Shown: positions 1-6,151, counted from the first letter of the stretch. The stretch: 6,901 nt of DNA from Auritidibacter sp. Marseille-P8566 (GCA_943325595.2 CALPQA020000097.1:1-6901), one strand, 5' to 3'. The notes: generated by a model not told the origin, from the letters alone. Translations and numbers: made by a program.

Positions 1-47
1 TTCCAAACACAAAAGGACCATTCGCTCCAAATGAAAAGAAGTTTTGA
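1..47 (+). CDS. Possible 3' end of an upstream gene (very short, uncertain)
   Basis: Reading from base 3, fourteen codons run to a TGA at 45-47 and would encode a tail ending GPFAPNEKKF. The Pro/Gly/Lys-rich composition is plausible for a protein C-terminus, and the stop lies just before the promoter of the next gene. The fragment is too short to assign to any family. A second frame, from base 1, stays open to 123, but it runs through the promoter and operator and looks like chance. Nothing else is visible in the first 65 bases. Confidence 0.25.
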   Translation, partial: PNTKGPFAPNEKKF

Positions 48-65
48 AAATAGATTCCATTTTAT

Positions 66-96
66 TTTGAGGTTACTGAAAGTATTTAGATATTTG
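66..96 (+). promoter_or_regulatory. Bacteroidota-type promoter of the sdpR-sdpI pair
   Basis: TTTG at 66-69 is followed after 19 bases by GATATTTG at 89-96. The latter matches the Bacteroidota -7 consensus TAnnTTTG in all but the first base. The 19-base spacing fits the known TTTG-N17-20-TAnnTTTG layout. Transcription would start near 102, giving a leader of roughly 18 bases before the ATG at 120. The -7 element lies inside the inverted repeat 83-104. The assignment rests on consensus matching only. Confidence 0.5.
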
Positions 97-104
97 TCTA
101 AATA
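83..104. promoter_or_regulatory. Perfect inverted repeat, likely SdpR operator
   Basis: TATTTAGA at 83-90 and TCTAAATA at 97-104 are exact reverse complements separated by six bases. The dyad spans the predicted -7 element and start point of the gene for an ArsR-fold repressor. ArsR/SdpR-type dimers typically bind imperfect AT-rich dyads over their own promoter, so autorepression is the natural reading. A second, overlapping register (ATATTT at 90-95 with AAATAT at 100-105) is also present, so the exact footprint is uncertain. Confidence 0.6.
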
Positions 105-119
105 TATAAATGAAAATAT

Positions 120-374
120 ATGAATGCTATTTTCAAGGCGTTGAACGATGTAACAAGAAGGGAAATTTTGGAGCTTTTGAAGGAAAAAGATTTGACCGCA
201 GGCGATATTGCGGCGTATTTTGATATTTCAAAACCAAGTATTTCGCACCACTTAGACATTTTGAAGCGCGCCGATTTGATAGCTTCTGAGAAAAAAGGGC
301 AATTCGTAATTTACTCCATAAATACCACGATTATGGAAGACGTTTTGCAGTGGATTTTAACTTTTAAAAAATAA
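120..374 (+). CDS. sdpR: SdpR-type ArsR-family winged-helix autorepressor
   Basis: This is a small DNA-binding repressor of 84 residues. It opens with the typical ArsR/SdpR sequence FKALNDVTRREILELL. The helix-turn-helix lies at about residues 26-51 (core ISKPSISHHLDILKRADL), and a beta-wing follows around 55-67 (KKGQFVIYSIN). There is no cysteine anywhere, so the metal-binding ELCV-C motif of metal-sensing ArsR proteins is absent. This fits the SdpR branch, which responds through its membrane partner rather than a metal. The length is normal for SdpR proteins. The ATG at 120 leaves a short leader after the predicted start point, and the nearby ATG at 110 is out of frame. The stop is followed after five bases by the SdpI-like gene, so the two are surely cotranscribed. 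In Bacillus subtilis, SdpR represses its own operon and is sequestered by toxin-bound SdpI; whether the same holds here is inference. Confidence 0.9.
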   Translation: MNAIFKALNDVTRREILELLKEKDLTAGDIAAYFDISKPSISHHLDILKRADLIASEKKGQFVIYSINTTIMEDVLQWILTFKK

Positions 375-379
375 AAACG

Positions 380-1036
380 ATGAACGAAACATTAAAAAAA
401 GAACTGCCAATCATTGGAATTGTGTTATTGCCTTTTATCTATTTGGCCTATATTTGGAACAATCTTCCTGAACAAGTGCCGATGCATTGGAATTTAAATG
501 GGAAAATTGATGATTGGGGAAGTAAATATTCGTTGATTGGAATGACTTTTTTATTGCCTGTTCTTACCTATGTTTTGCTGATGGTTGTACCCAAAATAGA
601 TCCTAAAAAACGCATCGAAGCCATGGGTGGCAAATACTATCAATTTAAGTTTATTTTGGTGACTTTTATGTCGGCTTTGGCACTTGTAATTATGTATATT
701 TCGAACAATCAAAAGTTGTCAAATCCGAGTATGATTGTTATTTTGCTTGGAATATTATTTGTGTTTTTGGGGAATTATTTCAAGGTGATTAAGCAAAATT
801 ATTTCATTGGCATCAAAACACCGTGGACATTAGAAAGCGAAGAAGTTTGGAAATTAACGCATCTTTTAGCGGGAAAAATGTGGGTTATCGGCGGAATCGT
901 AATTGTGATTTGCAGTTTAGTTGTTCCTGAAAACCTCAATTTTTACTTTTTTATAGGCATTACCTTAGTGATTTCGATTGTGCCAACGGTGTATTCGTAC
1001 CTTATTTACAGGAAGTTGAAAAATACAAAGCAATAG
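380..1036 (+). CDS. sdpI: SdpI-like integral membrane protein (DUF1648 plus SdpI domain)
   Basis: This is a 218-residue inner-membrane protein with about six predicted helices, near residues 10-27, 52-70, 90-107, 117-135, 167-183 and 187-210. Between helices 1 and 2 lies the DUF1648 signature LPEQVPMHWNLNGKIDDWG (residues 29-47), with His36-Trp37. Between helices 4 and 5 lies the SdpI-type segment YFIGIKTPWTLESEEVW (141-157), followed by a conserved-looking His161 and Gly165. In B. subtilis, SdpI gives immunity to the SdpC toxin and transmits the signal that titrates SdpR to the membrane. The tight coupling to the repressor gene five bases upstream supports an equivalent signalling pair here. 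No SdpA, SdpB or SdpC-like gene is visible in the window, so the ligand is unknown. The symbol reflects family membership, not proven immunity. Confidence 0.85.
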   Translation: MNETLKKELPIIGIVLLPFIYLAYIWNNLPEQVPMHWNLNGKIDDWGSKYSLIGMTFLLPVLTYVLLMVVPKIDPKKRIEAMGGKYYQFKFILVTFMSALALVIMYISNNQKLSNPSMIVILLGILFVFLGNYFKVIKQNYFIGIKTPWTLESEEVWKLTHLLAGKMWVIGGIVIVICSLVVPENLNFYFFIGITLVISIVPTVYSYLIYRKLKNTKQ

Positions 1037-1065
1037 TTTTTGGACATAAAAGCAATTAAGTTATT

Positions 1066-1089
1066 TTTTGCAGTTATTTTTGTGCAAAA
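1066..1089. promoter_or_regulatory. Promoter -7 element inside an inverted repeat, upstream of the radical SAM gene
   Basis: TATTTTTG at 1075-1082 matches TAnnTTTG exactly and predicts a start point near 1088, about ten bases before the TTG start codon. It is enclosed by a perfect 7-bp inverted repeat, TTTTGCA at 1066-1072 and TGCAAAA at 1083-1089, which could be an operator. No TTTG sits at the expected -33 distance. The nearest one, at 1039-1042, is better spaced (19 bases) for a slightly stretched element at 1062-1070. The radical SAM gene therefore probably has its own transcription start, separate from sdpRI. Confidence 0.4.
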
Positions 1090-1098
1090 TAATTTCAT

Positions 1099-3291
1099 TT
1101 GAAAACCAACGTTTTTATTATCACGCCCCCGTTCACGCAACTGAATACGCCGTATCCAGCCTCTGCCTATATCAAAGGTTTTTTGAATACTCTTGCTGTT
1201 CCTGCGGTTCAAACGGATTTGGGAATTGAAGTGATTTTAGAATTGTTTTCGAAAGAAGGCTTGAGAAATTTGTTTAACCACCCGAAGACTAATACCCAAA
1301 ACCTAACACCCAATACCCAAAGAATTGTAGCTTTACAAGACGAATATATTAAAACGATTGATGCTGTAATTTCTTTTTTGCAAGGGAAAAATCCAACATT
1401 AGCGTTGCAAATATGCCAGGATGATTATTTGCCTGAAGCGTCTCGATTTGCACAACTCGAAGAATTAGATTGGGCTTTTGGAACGATGGGAACGCAGGAC
1501 AAAGCAAAACATCTTGCCACTTTGTACCTAGAAGATATTTCAGATTTTATTGTAGAATGTATTGATGATAATTTTGGTTTCAGTCGCTATGCCGAACGGT
1601 TGGGGCGCAGTGCAAATTCTTTCGATGAGCTGTACGACGCTTTAAATCAAGAAACTACTTATATTGACAAGGTGTTGCTATCGATTTTGAAATCCAAAAT
1701 AGAAACGATTCAACCCGCGTTATTTCTTATTTCTGTTCCCTTTCCAGGAAATTTATACGCAGCGTTTCGATGCGCGCAATGGGTCAAAGAACATCATCCA
1801 AGCATTAAAATTGCAATGGGCGGCGGTTTTCCAAATACCGAATTACGTTCATTATCTGACAAACGTGTTTTTGAGTTTTTCGATTATATAACACTTGACG
1901 ATGGCGAATTGCCTTTGAAATTACTAATCGAAAATTTGAATTCGGGAACGGATTCTGAATATAAAAGAACGTTTCTTTTAGAAAATGGCGAAGTTGTTTA
2001 CAAGAATAATTCCACAAAATCCGATTACAAACAAGCAGATGTTGGCACCCCGGATTATTCAGATTTGTTATTGGATAAATACATTTCGGTAATAGAAATT
2101 GTGAATCCCATGCACCGAATGTGGAGCGACGGACGCTGGAACAAACTCACCATGGCACACGGTTGCTATTGGGGAAAATGTACGTTCTGTGATATTTCAT
2201 TGGATTATATAAAATTATATGAGCCTGTTGCTGCCAATTTATTGTGCGATAGAATGGAAGAATTAATTGCGCAAACAGGCCAAAACGGATTTCACTTTGT
2301 AGATGAAGCTGCGCCACCGGCTTTGATGCGCGCTTTGGCATTGGAAATCTTGCGTAGGAAAATTTCTGTAACGTGGTGGACGAATATCCGATTTGAAAAA
2401 AGCTTTACGAAAGAGTTGTGTTTGTTATTAAAAGCGTCTGGTTGTATTGCGGTTTCAGGCGGATTGGAAGTGGCTTCAGACAGGTTATTGAAATTAATTG
2501 ACAAAGGTGTAACGGTGGAACAAGTGGCAAAAGTTACTCGTAATTTCACCGAAGCGGGCGTTATGGTTCACGCGTATTTAATGTACGGTTATCCAACGCA
2601 AACCGTTCAAGAAACTGTTGATAGTTTAGAAATGGTACGTCAATTGTTTGAAGTTGGGATTTTGCAATCGGGTTTTTGGCATCAATTTGCAATGACGGCG
2701 CACAGTCCTGTGGGAATGTACCCAGAAAAATTTGGTGTTGTTAAAGAAACCGAAGCAATTGGAACATTTGCCAATAATGATATTAATTTCATTGATTCAA
2801 CAGGAATTGACCACGAGCAATTTAGTTTTGGTTTGAAGAAATCACTATATAATTTCATGCACGGAATTTGTTTTGATTATCCATTGCAAGATTGGTTTGA
2901 GTTTAAAATTCCAAAAACAAAAATCCCTGAAGACTTTATATTCAATGCACTTTCTGAGGAAAATGATTTTTCGTTTAAGCCCAATTCAAAAGTGGTTTGG
3001 CTTGGCGGAACTCCATCCGTTTCGTATTTCACAAAAGCTAAAAAAGGAAGTTCTTGGGAAATGATGACCTTGACATTCCACGATAAAAAAGAAACTTTCT
3101 CGGTGCAAACCAATAAAGAGCAAGGCGATTGGCTTGTTGAACTACTTAATAAAATTACAGTTTCGAATACTAAAATTTATACTTTACAAGAAATAAAATT
3201 GGATTTTGAAACTACATTTGAAGATTTTGAATTGTTTTGGTTTTCCAAGTCGATGTTGACTTTGAAGGATTATGGGTTACTAATAGTCTAA
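1099..3291 (+). CDS. Large radical SAM protein with B12-binding-like N-terminal domain
   Basis: This is a 730-residue enzyme of unknown substrate. Residues 3-45 (VFIITPPFTQLNTPYPASAYIKG) resemble the first half of the cobalamin-binding Rossmann domain found in B12-type radical SAM proteins. Residues 206-280 (ISVPFPGN, AMGGGFPNTELR, FFDYITLDDGELPL) resemble the second half, with a mainly helical segment of about 150 residues between them. The DxHxxG cobalamin ligand motif is not seen. The radical SAM core spans about 350-545, with cluster cysteines 356, 361 and 364 in GCYWGKCTFCD. This spacing is CX4CX2C instead of the usual CX3CX2C. Later core motifs include VSGGLEVAS (452-460) and MYGYPTQT (495-502). 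The last 110 residues form an extra C-terminal domain. An in-frame stop at 1090-1092 and the lack of any ATG before residue 130 force a TTG start at 1099, where the N-terminal motif begins properly. No substrate gene or precursor peptide adjoins it. It could be a tailoring or lipid-modifying enzyme; the function is open. Confidence 0.85.
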   Translation: MKTNVFIITPPFTQLNTPYPASAYIKGFLNTLAVPAVQTDLGIEVILELFSKEGLRNLFNHPKTNTQNLTPNTQRIVALQDEYIKTIDAVISFLQGKNPTLALQICQDDYLPEASRFAQLEELDWAFGTMGTQDKAKHLATLYLEDISDFIVECIDDNFGFSRYAERLGRSANSFDELYDALNQETTYIDKVLLSILKSKIETIQPALFLISVPFPGNLYAAFRCAQWVKEHHPSIKIAMGGGFPNTELRSLSDKRVFEFFDYITLDDGELPLKLLIENLNSGTDSEYKRTFLLENGEVVYKNNSTKSDYKQADVGTPDYSDLLLDKYISVIEIVNPMHRMWSDGRWNKLTMAHGCYWGKCTFCDISLDYIKLYEPVAANLLCDRMEELIAQTGQNGFHFVDEAAPPALMRALALEILRRKISVTWWTNIRFEKSFTKELCLLLKASGCIAVSGGLEVASDRLLKLIDKGVTVEQVAKVTRNFTEAGVMVHAYLMYGYPTQTVQETVDSLEMVRQLFEVGILQSGFWHQFAMTAHSPVGMYPEKFGVVKETEAIGTFANNDINFIDSTGIDHEQFSFGLKKSLYNFMHGICFDYPLQDWFEFKIPKTKIPEDFIFNALSEENDFSFKPNSKVVWLGGTPSVSYFTKAKKGSSWEMMTLTFHDKKETFSVQTNKEQGDWLVELLNKITVSNTKIYTLQEIKLDFETTFEDFELFWFSKSMLTLKDYGLLIV

Positions 3292-3329
3292 TTGTTAGGT
3301 AATTATTTTTTATTCTTAAAATAATATTA

Positions 3330-3337
3330 TATTTTTG
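3330..3337 (+). promoter_or_regulatory. Promoter -7 element of the ankyrin-DOMON unit
   Basis: TATTTTTG matches the Bacteroidota consensus TAnnTTTG exactly and predicts transcription from about 3343, some 14 bases before the ATG at 3357. No clear TTTG is found at the -33 position; that stretch is T-rich and contains an AT-only dyad (3302-3309 with 3318-3325). The match is good but the AT-rich setting makes chance matches common. Confidence 0.45.
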
Positions 3338-3356
3338 GAACTTGTAAATATAATAA

Positions 3357-3878
3357 ATGAAAAATTTTTTACTACTTGCCATTTTCTTGCTTTTTTGTAG
3401 TGCTTTGCAAGCGCAAGACAAATCTGTTTTTGATGTTGCCCGCAAAGGGACATTAATAGAAATGCAAGATATTTATAAACAAAATCCGGAGCTTATTAAT
3501 GCTATAAATGACAGTAAAGCGACGCCGCTAATTTTGTCTTGCTATAGGAATAACGAACCGGTAGCATTGTACTTATCAGATAAAGTTTCCAACATCAATT
3601 ACAATTCTGGAATGGGAACGGCGCTGATGGCTGCAATTATGTCAGGAAATAAAGTAATTATTGAGAAATTGATTGCGAAAAAAGCTGACTTAGATCAAAC
3701 AGATACACAAGGGAAAACAGCATTAATCTATGCTGCTTTCAATAATAGTACTGAAATAGTTCAATTACTAATTAAAGCGGGCGCAGACAAAAAACTTGCT
3801 GATAAAGAAAATAGAACCGCATTAGATTATGCGAAATTCAATAAGAATACATCATTAATAATTTTACTAGACTTTTAA
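3357..3878 (+). CDS. Exported ankyrin-repeat protein
   Basis: This is a 173-residue protein with an N-terminal signal peptide (charged start, hydrophobic 4-16, likely cleavage after ALQAQ at residue 20). The cysteine at 14 is not in a proper lipobox, because Phe precedes it, so a soluble periplasmic protein is expected. The mature part is almost entirely ankyrin repeats. A degenerate first unit covers about 22-50, followed by units at about 54-83, 86-115 and 119-149 and a C-terminal cap at 152-173. The third full unit is the most canonical (GKTALIYAAFNNSTEIVQLLIKAGAD). Ankyrin repeats mediate protein-protein contacts, so a binding or chaperone-like role in the periplasm is likely but the partner is unknown. 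The DOMON gene follows after 26 bases without a terminator, so the two are probably cotranscribed. Catalase-associated ankyrin proteins are known in other bacteria, but no catalase is present here. Confidence 0.85.
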   Translation: MKNFLLLAIFLLFCSALQAQDKSVFDVARKGTLIEMQDIYKQNPELINAINDSKATPLILSCYRNNEPVALYLSDKVSNINYNSGMGTALMAAIMSGNKVIIEKLIAKKADLDQTDTQGKTALIYAAFNNSTEIVQLLIKAGADKKLADKENRTALDYAKFNKNTSLIILLDF

Positions 3879-3904
3879 ATCAACCATTCAAAAAAAAACA
3901 AATT

Positions 3905-4654
3905 ATGAGAAAAATTTACTTAGCAACTGTCCTTTTAGTTGGACTTAATGTTTCAATTGCGCAAACAAAATCAACTGGTGTTGTAAACTTAAATAGTTTA
4001 ATGACGTTAAAAATTGATAAGAATGCAACAACATCATCTGTTACACTTACACTTACAGGTCCATCTGACAGATGGTTTGGAATTGGTTTCAATTCTTCAA
4101 CTATGGCAAACGGAACAGATTGTTTGTATTATTCTTCTTCATTGGTAGATTCAAAAATAACGGGTCAATCAACTCCAACTACTGATGCAACAAATGAATG
4201 GACGATTTCAAGCAACACAGTCTCAGGCGTAACTAGAACACTTGTATTAACTAGAAATTTTGTGGGTGGTACTGGTGATTATACATTTGTATATAATGAC
4301 AATGCTTTAAATATGATTTGGGCCTACGGATCAGGGCTAACGATGTCTCAACATGATACTAGAGGTTCATCAGCGTTAGGCTTTACGCTTGGAATAGAAG
4401 ATTTTGCTTCTTTAGATAAAATTTCGATTGCACCAAATCCATCGAATGGTATAGTTACAATTTCTAAAAATAATCAAACTGCGATTTCTAAAGTTACTGT
4501 ATTTGATATCAATGCAAAGGTGCTAAAGGTTATTGATTCGGAATTAAATTTAGAGGCAATTCAAATTGATTTGTCAAAATTTTCTAAAGGAGTTTATTTT
4601 ATAGAAATTGCAAATGATACAGATAAAGTAGTACGTAAAATTGTAAAGGAGTAA
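3905..4654 (+). CDS. Secreted DOMON-domain protein with T9SS type A sorting domain
   Basis: This is a 249-residue protein in three parts. Residues 1-20 form a signal peptide (cleavage after SIAQ). Residues 28-163 form a beta-rich DOMON-like domain, recognisable from DRWFGIGFNSSTM and SQHDTRGSSALGFTLG. Residues 170-249 form a T9SS C-terminal sorting domain, with SIAPNPSNGIVTIS, VTVFDINAKVL, SKGVYFIEI and the basic ending VVRKIVKE. DOMON domains bind haem or sugars. In haem-binding members such as the cellobiose dehydrogenase cytochrome domain, the iron is held by a Met and a His. Met67 and His150 sit at the corresponding motif positions here, so b-type haem binding is a credible inference. The sorting domain predicts export across the outer membrane, with release or cell-surface attachment. 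The gene ends 24 bases before a strong terminator. DOMON assignment is by motif reading and is less certain than the sorting domain. Confidence 0.8.
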   Translation: MRKIYLATVLLVGLNVSIAQTKSTGVVNLNSLMTLKIDKNATTSSVTLTLTGPSDRWFGIGFNSSTMANGTDCLYYSSSLVDSKITGQSTPTTDATNEWTISSNTVSGVTRTLVLTRNFVGGTGDYTFVYNDNALNMIWAYGSGLTMSQHDTRGSSALGFTLGIEDFASLDKISIAPNPSNGIVTISKNNQTAISKVTVFDINAKVLKVIDSELNLEAIQIDLSKFSKGVYFIEIANDTDKVVRKIVKE

Positions 4655-4678
4655 ATTTTCATTTTTTTTATTAAATTC

Positions 4679-4729
4679 AAAAACCTCGATTTGAACAAAT
4701 AACTATTTTTTCAAAGCGAGGTTTTTTTT
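4679..4729 (+). terminator. Intrinsic terminator after the DOMON gene
   Basis: AAAAACCTCG at 4679-4688 pairs with CGAGGTTTTT at 4717-4726, and the T-run continues to 4729. The apparent loop folds further: TTTGAA at 4690-4695 pairs with TTCAAA at 4710-4715, and AAAT at 4697-4700 with ATTT at 4705-4708. That leaves single mismatches and a four-base loop. The result is about 20 pairs in total with eight Ts at the end. The matching A-run on the left side means it might also stop transcription from the other strand. Confidence 0.85.
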
Positions 4730-4756
4730 GTTTTATTGTATGTTTTTGTCAAACCT

Positions 4757-4862
4757 ATCTTAAGGTAACTAAGACTAATTCTATTTAAGTTAATCTTAAG
4801 GTTTTTTAGGTATATGCTTTAACATTAATTCATTAAATTTGATTAACTTAAATTGAAGTTAA
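4757..4862. repeat. Overlapping inverted and direct repeats upstream of the OB-fold gene
   Basis: Three exact patterns are packed into this leader. ATCTTAAGGT occurs twice as a direct repeat (4757-4766 and 4793-4802). ATTTAAGTTAATC at 4783-4795 is the exact reverse complement of GATTAACTTAAAT at 4841-4853 (13 bp). TTAACTT at 4843-4849 and AAGTTAA at 4856-4862 form a 7-bp dyad ending exactly at the base before the ATG. The unit AAGTTAA thus appears three times, in both orientations. The likely roles are operator half-sites for a DNA-binding regulator or alternative RNA hairpins; see the finding. Confidence 0.7.
4834..4841 (+). promoter_or_regulatory. Promoter -7 element of the OB-fold/barrel/cytochrome/YceI operon
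   Basis: TAAATTTG matches TAnnTTTG exactly. It predicts a start near 4847, with a leader of about 16 bases. No good TTTG is present at -33; the closest is TATG at 4813-4816, 17 bases away. The predicted start point falls inside the dyad 4843-4862, which suits repression at this promoter. Confidence 0.45.
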
Positions 4863-5258
4863 ATGAGTAAAAAAGTAAAAATTATTGGGATACTGTTATT
4901 GGCAGTTTTGTTAGTTGGTTTTTTTGTTTTCAACTATGTATTCCATGGTGGAGCCAGAGACTTGGCTACCGAAGATGCTGTATTTACAGTAACCTCTAAA
5001 GACATTACTGCTGAATTTACAGCGAATGTTCCTGCTGCTACGAAAAAATATTCTGACAAAGCAATTGCTATTTCAGGGATTGTAACAGCAATTACCGACA
5101 GTATTGTTACTATTGACAATACCATACTTTGTAATTTTAAAACTCCAGATACAACTATTAAAAACGAACAAAACGTGACTATAAAAGGAAGGTTAGTTGG
5201 TTTTGATGACTTAATGGGAGAATTAAAATTAGATCAGTGTAGTATAAATAAAAAATAA
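4863..5258 (+). CDS. Membrane-anchored OB-fold protein (tRNA_anti-like family)
   Basis: This is a 131-residue protein with one N-terminal hydrophobic helix (about residues 5-25) flanked by lysines and no cysteine in it. It is probably an uncleaved anchor with the rest in the periplasm. Residues 45-129 read as an OB-fold of the tRNA_anti-like type: KYSDKAIAISGIVTAI (62-77), TILCNF (87-92), NVTIKGRLVGFDD (104-116) and LKLDQCSI (121-128). Cys90 and Cys126 lie at positions where such proteins often carry a cysteine pair and could form a disulfide. Despite the family name, exported members are not expected to bind tRNA, and their ligand is unknown. It is the first gene of the downstream operon, with six bases to the next start. 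The ATG chosen directly abuts the repeat dyad 4843-4862. Confidence 0.75.
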   Translation: MSKKVKIIGILLLAVLLVGFFVFNYVFHGGARDLATEDAVFTVTSKDITAEFTANVPAATKKYSDKAIAISGIVTAITDSIVTIDNTILCNFKTPDTTIKNEQNVTIKGRLVGFDDLMGELKLDQCSINKK

Positions 5259-5264
5259 TTTAAA

Positions 5265-6140
5265 ATGAAAATCAAGAATTTATTGTCCCTTGTTTTCGTC
5301 TTTTTTGTAGTTGGATACGCCACTGCACAAGACGATTTATTGAATCAGTTGGATGCTGGAGCTCCAAAACAAGATAATGTAGAATTGGCCGCATTCAAAG
5401 GCGTTCAAATTTGTAACATGCAATCAACTAAATTACCGGCAAAAGGCGAGTGGTATTTCTTGGTTTCTCACCGATTTGGTGATTTAGGAGAAGGAATCAA
5501 TAACTTTTTCGGATTGGATAATGCTTTAACAAAAATTGGTGGAATTTATGGAGTTTCTAATTGGTTGTCTCTTGGAGCTACAAGACAAACCTATCATAAA
5601 ACGTATGAATTGGCTGCAAAATATAAATTAGCAAACCAATTGGTTGATGGTTTTCCTGTAACAATTGTTGGGTATAACACTATGGATATTAACAGCGAAT
5701 TGAAAAAAGATGTTTTAACTCCTGGTTTAAAATTCAACCACAGATTGGCTTTTACCACTCAATTATTAATTTCAAGAAAATTTAATGATTCGTTTTCATT
5801 AGAAATTGCTCCAATATATGTTCATAAAAACTTATACGATGGAATTTTAGATCAAAAATCGACTATTTTATTAGGAACAGGTGCAAGATATAAGTTGACA
5901 AAAAGATTGAGTTTAAATCTTGAATATGCAGCACGATTAAACCTACCTGAAGAATTTGTTTCTACATACCACAATCCACTTACAGTAGGATTAGACATTG
6001 AAACTGGAGGTCATGTGTTCCAATTGGTTTTCTCAAACAGTCAGCCTATGAATGATGCAGCGATTTTCACAAATGCTACAGGAAGATGGGATGGTACAAA
6101 ACAATTGTATTTTGGATTTAATATGTACAGAGTATTTTAA
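5265..6140 (+). CDS. DUF5777-type outer-membrane beta-barrel protein
   Basis: This is a 291-residue protein with a signal peptide (residues 1-22, ending ATAQ) and a mature region rich in alternating aromatic and polar strands. Segments such as GEWYFLVSHRFGDLGEG (62-78), NWLSLGATRQTYHKTYELAAKYKL and GARYKLTKRLSLNLEYAARL look like transmembrane beta-strands. It ends in Phe (YRVF), as outer-membrane barrels commonly do. The HRFGDLGEGINNFFGLD region and overall length agree with the uncharacterised Bacteroidota family DUF5777. It is expected in the outer membrane, where it may act as a pore, a receptor or a scaffold for its operon partners. It sits six bases after the OB-fold gene and 11 bases before the cytochrome gene. 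Family assignment is from memory of the motif; the barrel itself is the firmer call. Confidence 0.75.
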   Translation: MKIKNLLSLVFVFFVVGYATAQDDLLNQLDAGAPKQDNVELAAFKGVQICNMQSTKLPAKGEWYFLVSHRFGDLGEGINNFFGLDNALTKIGGIYGVSNWLSLGATRQTYHKTYELAAKYKLANQLVDGFPVTIVGYNTMDINSELKKDVLTPGLKFNHRLAFTTQLLISRKFNDSFSLEIAPIYVHKNLYDGILDQKSTILLGTGARYKLTKRLSLNLEYAARLNLPEEFVSTYHNPLTVGLDIETGGHVFQLVFSNSQPMNDAAIFTNATGRWDGTKQLYFGFNMYRVF

Positions 6141-6151
6141 TAAAAGAAAAG

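Noticed and set aside
1..60. Possible divergent gene on the minus strand starting with an ATG near position 60
   Set aside because: Only about 20 codons are visible before the window edge, there is no recognisable motif, and the alternative + strand tail is at least as plausible.
1006..1212. Minus-strand open frame across the sdpI/radical SAM junction
   Set aside because: It overlaps two well-supported + strand genes, crosses the intergenic promoter and encodes a low-complexity basic sequence with no family features.
3302..3325. Inverted repeat ATTATTTT / AAAATAAT between the radical SAM and ankyrin genes
   Set aside because: The stem is made only of A and T in an AT-rich spacer and has no following T-run, so neither terminator nor operator is well supported; chance is a fair explanation.
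1805..3445. Several minus-strand and one second-frame + open reading frames of 60-85 codons inside or overlapping the radical SAM and ankyrin genes
   Set aside because: They are antisense or out-of-frame to strongly supported proteins and none shows a signal peptide, domain motif or sensible upstream region.
4934..5125. Minus-strand open frame inside the OB-fold gene
   Set aside because: The + strand frame has family motifs, a proper membrane anchor and operon spacing; the antisense frame is explained by AT-rich codon complementarity.
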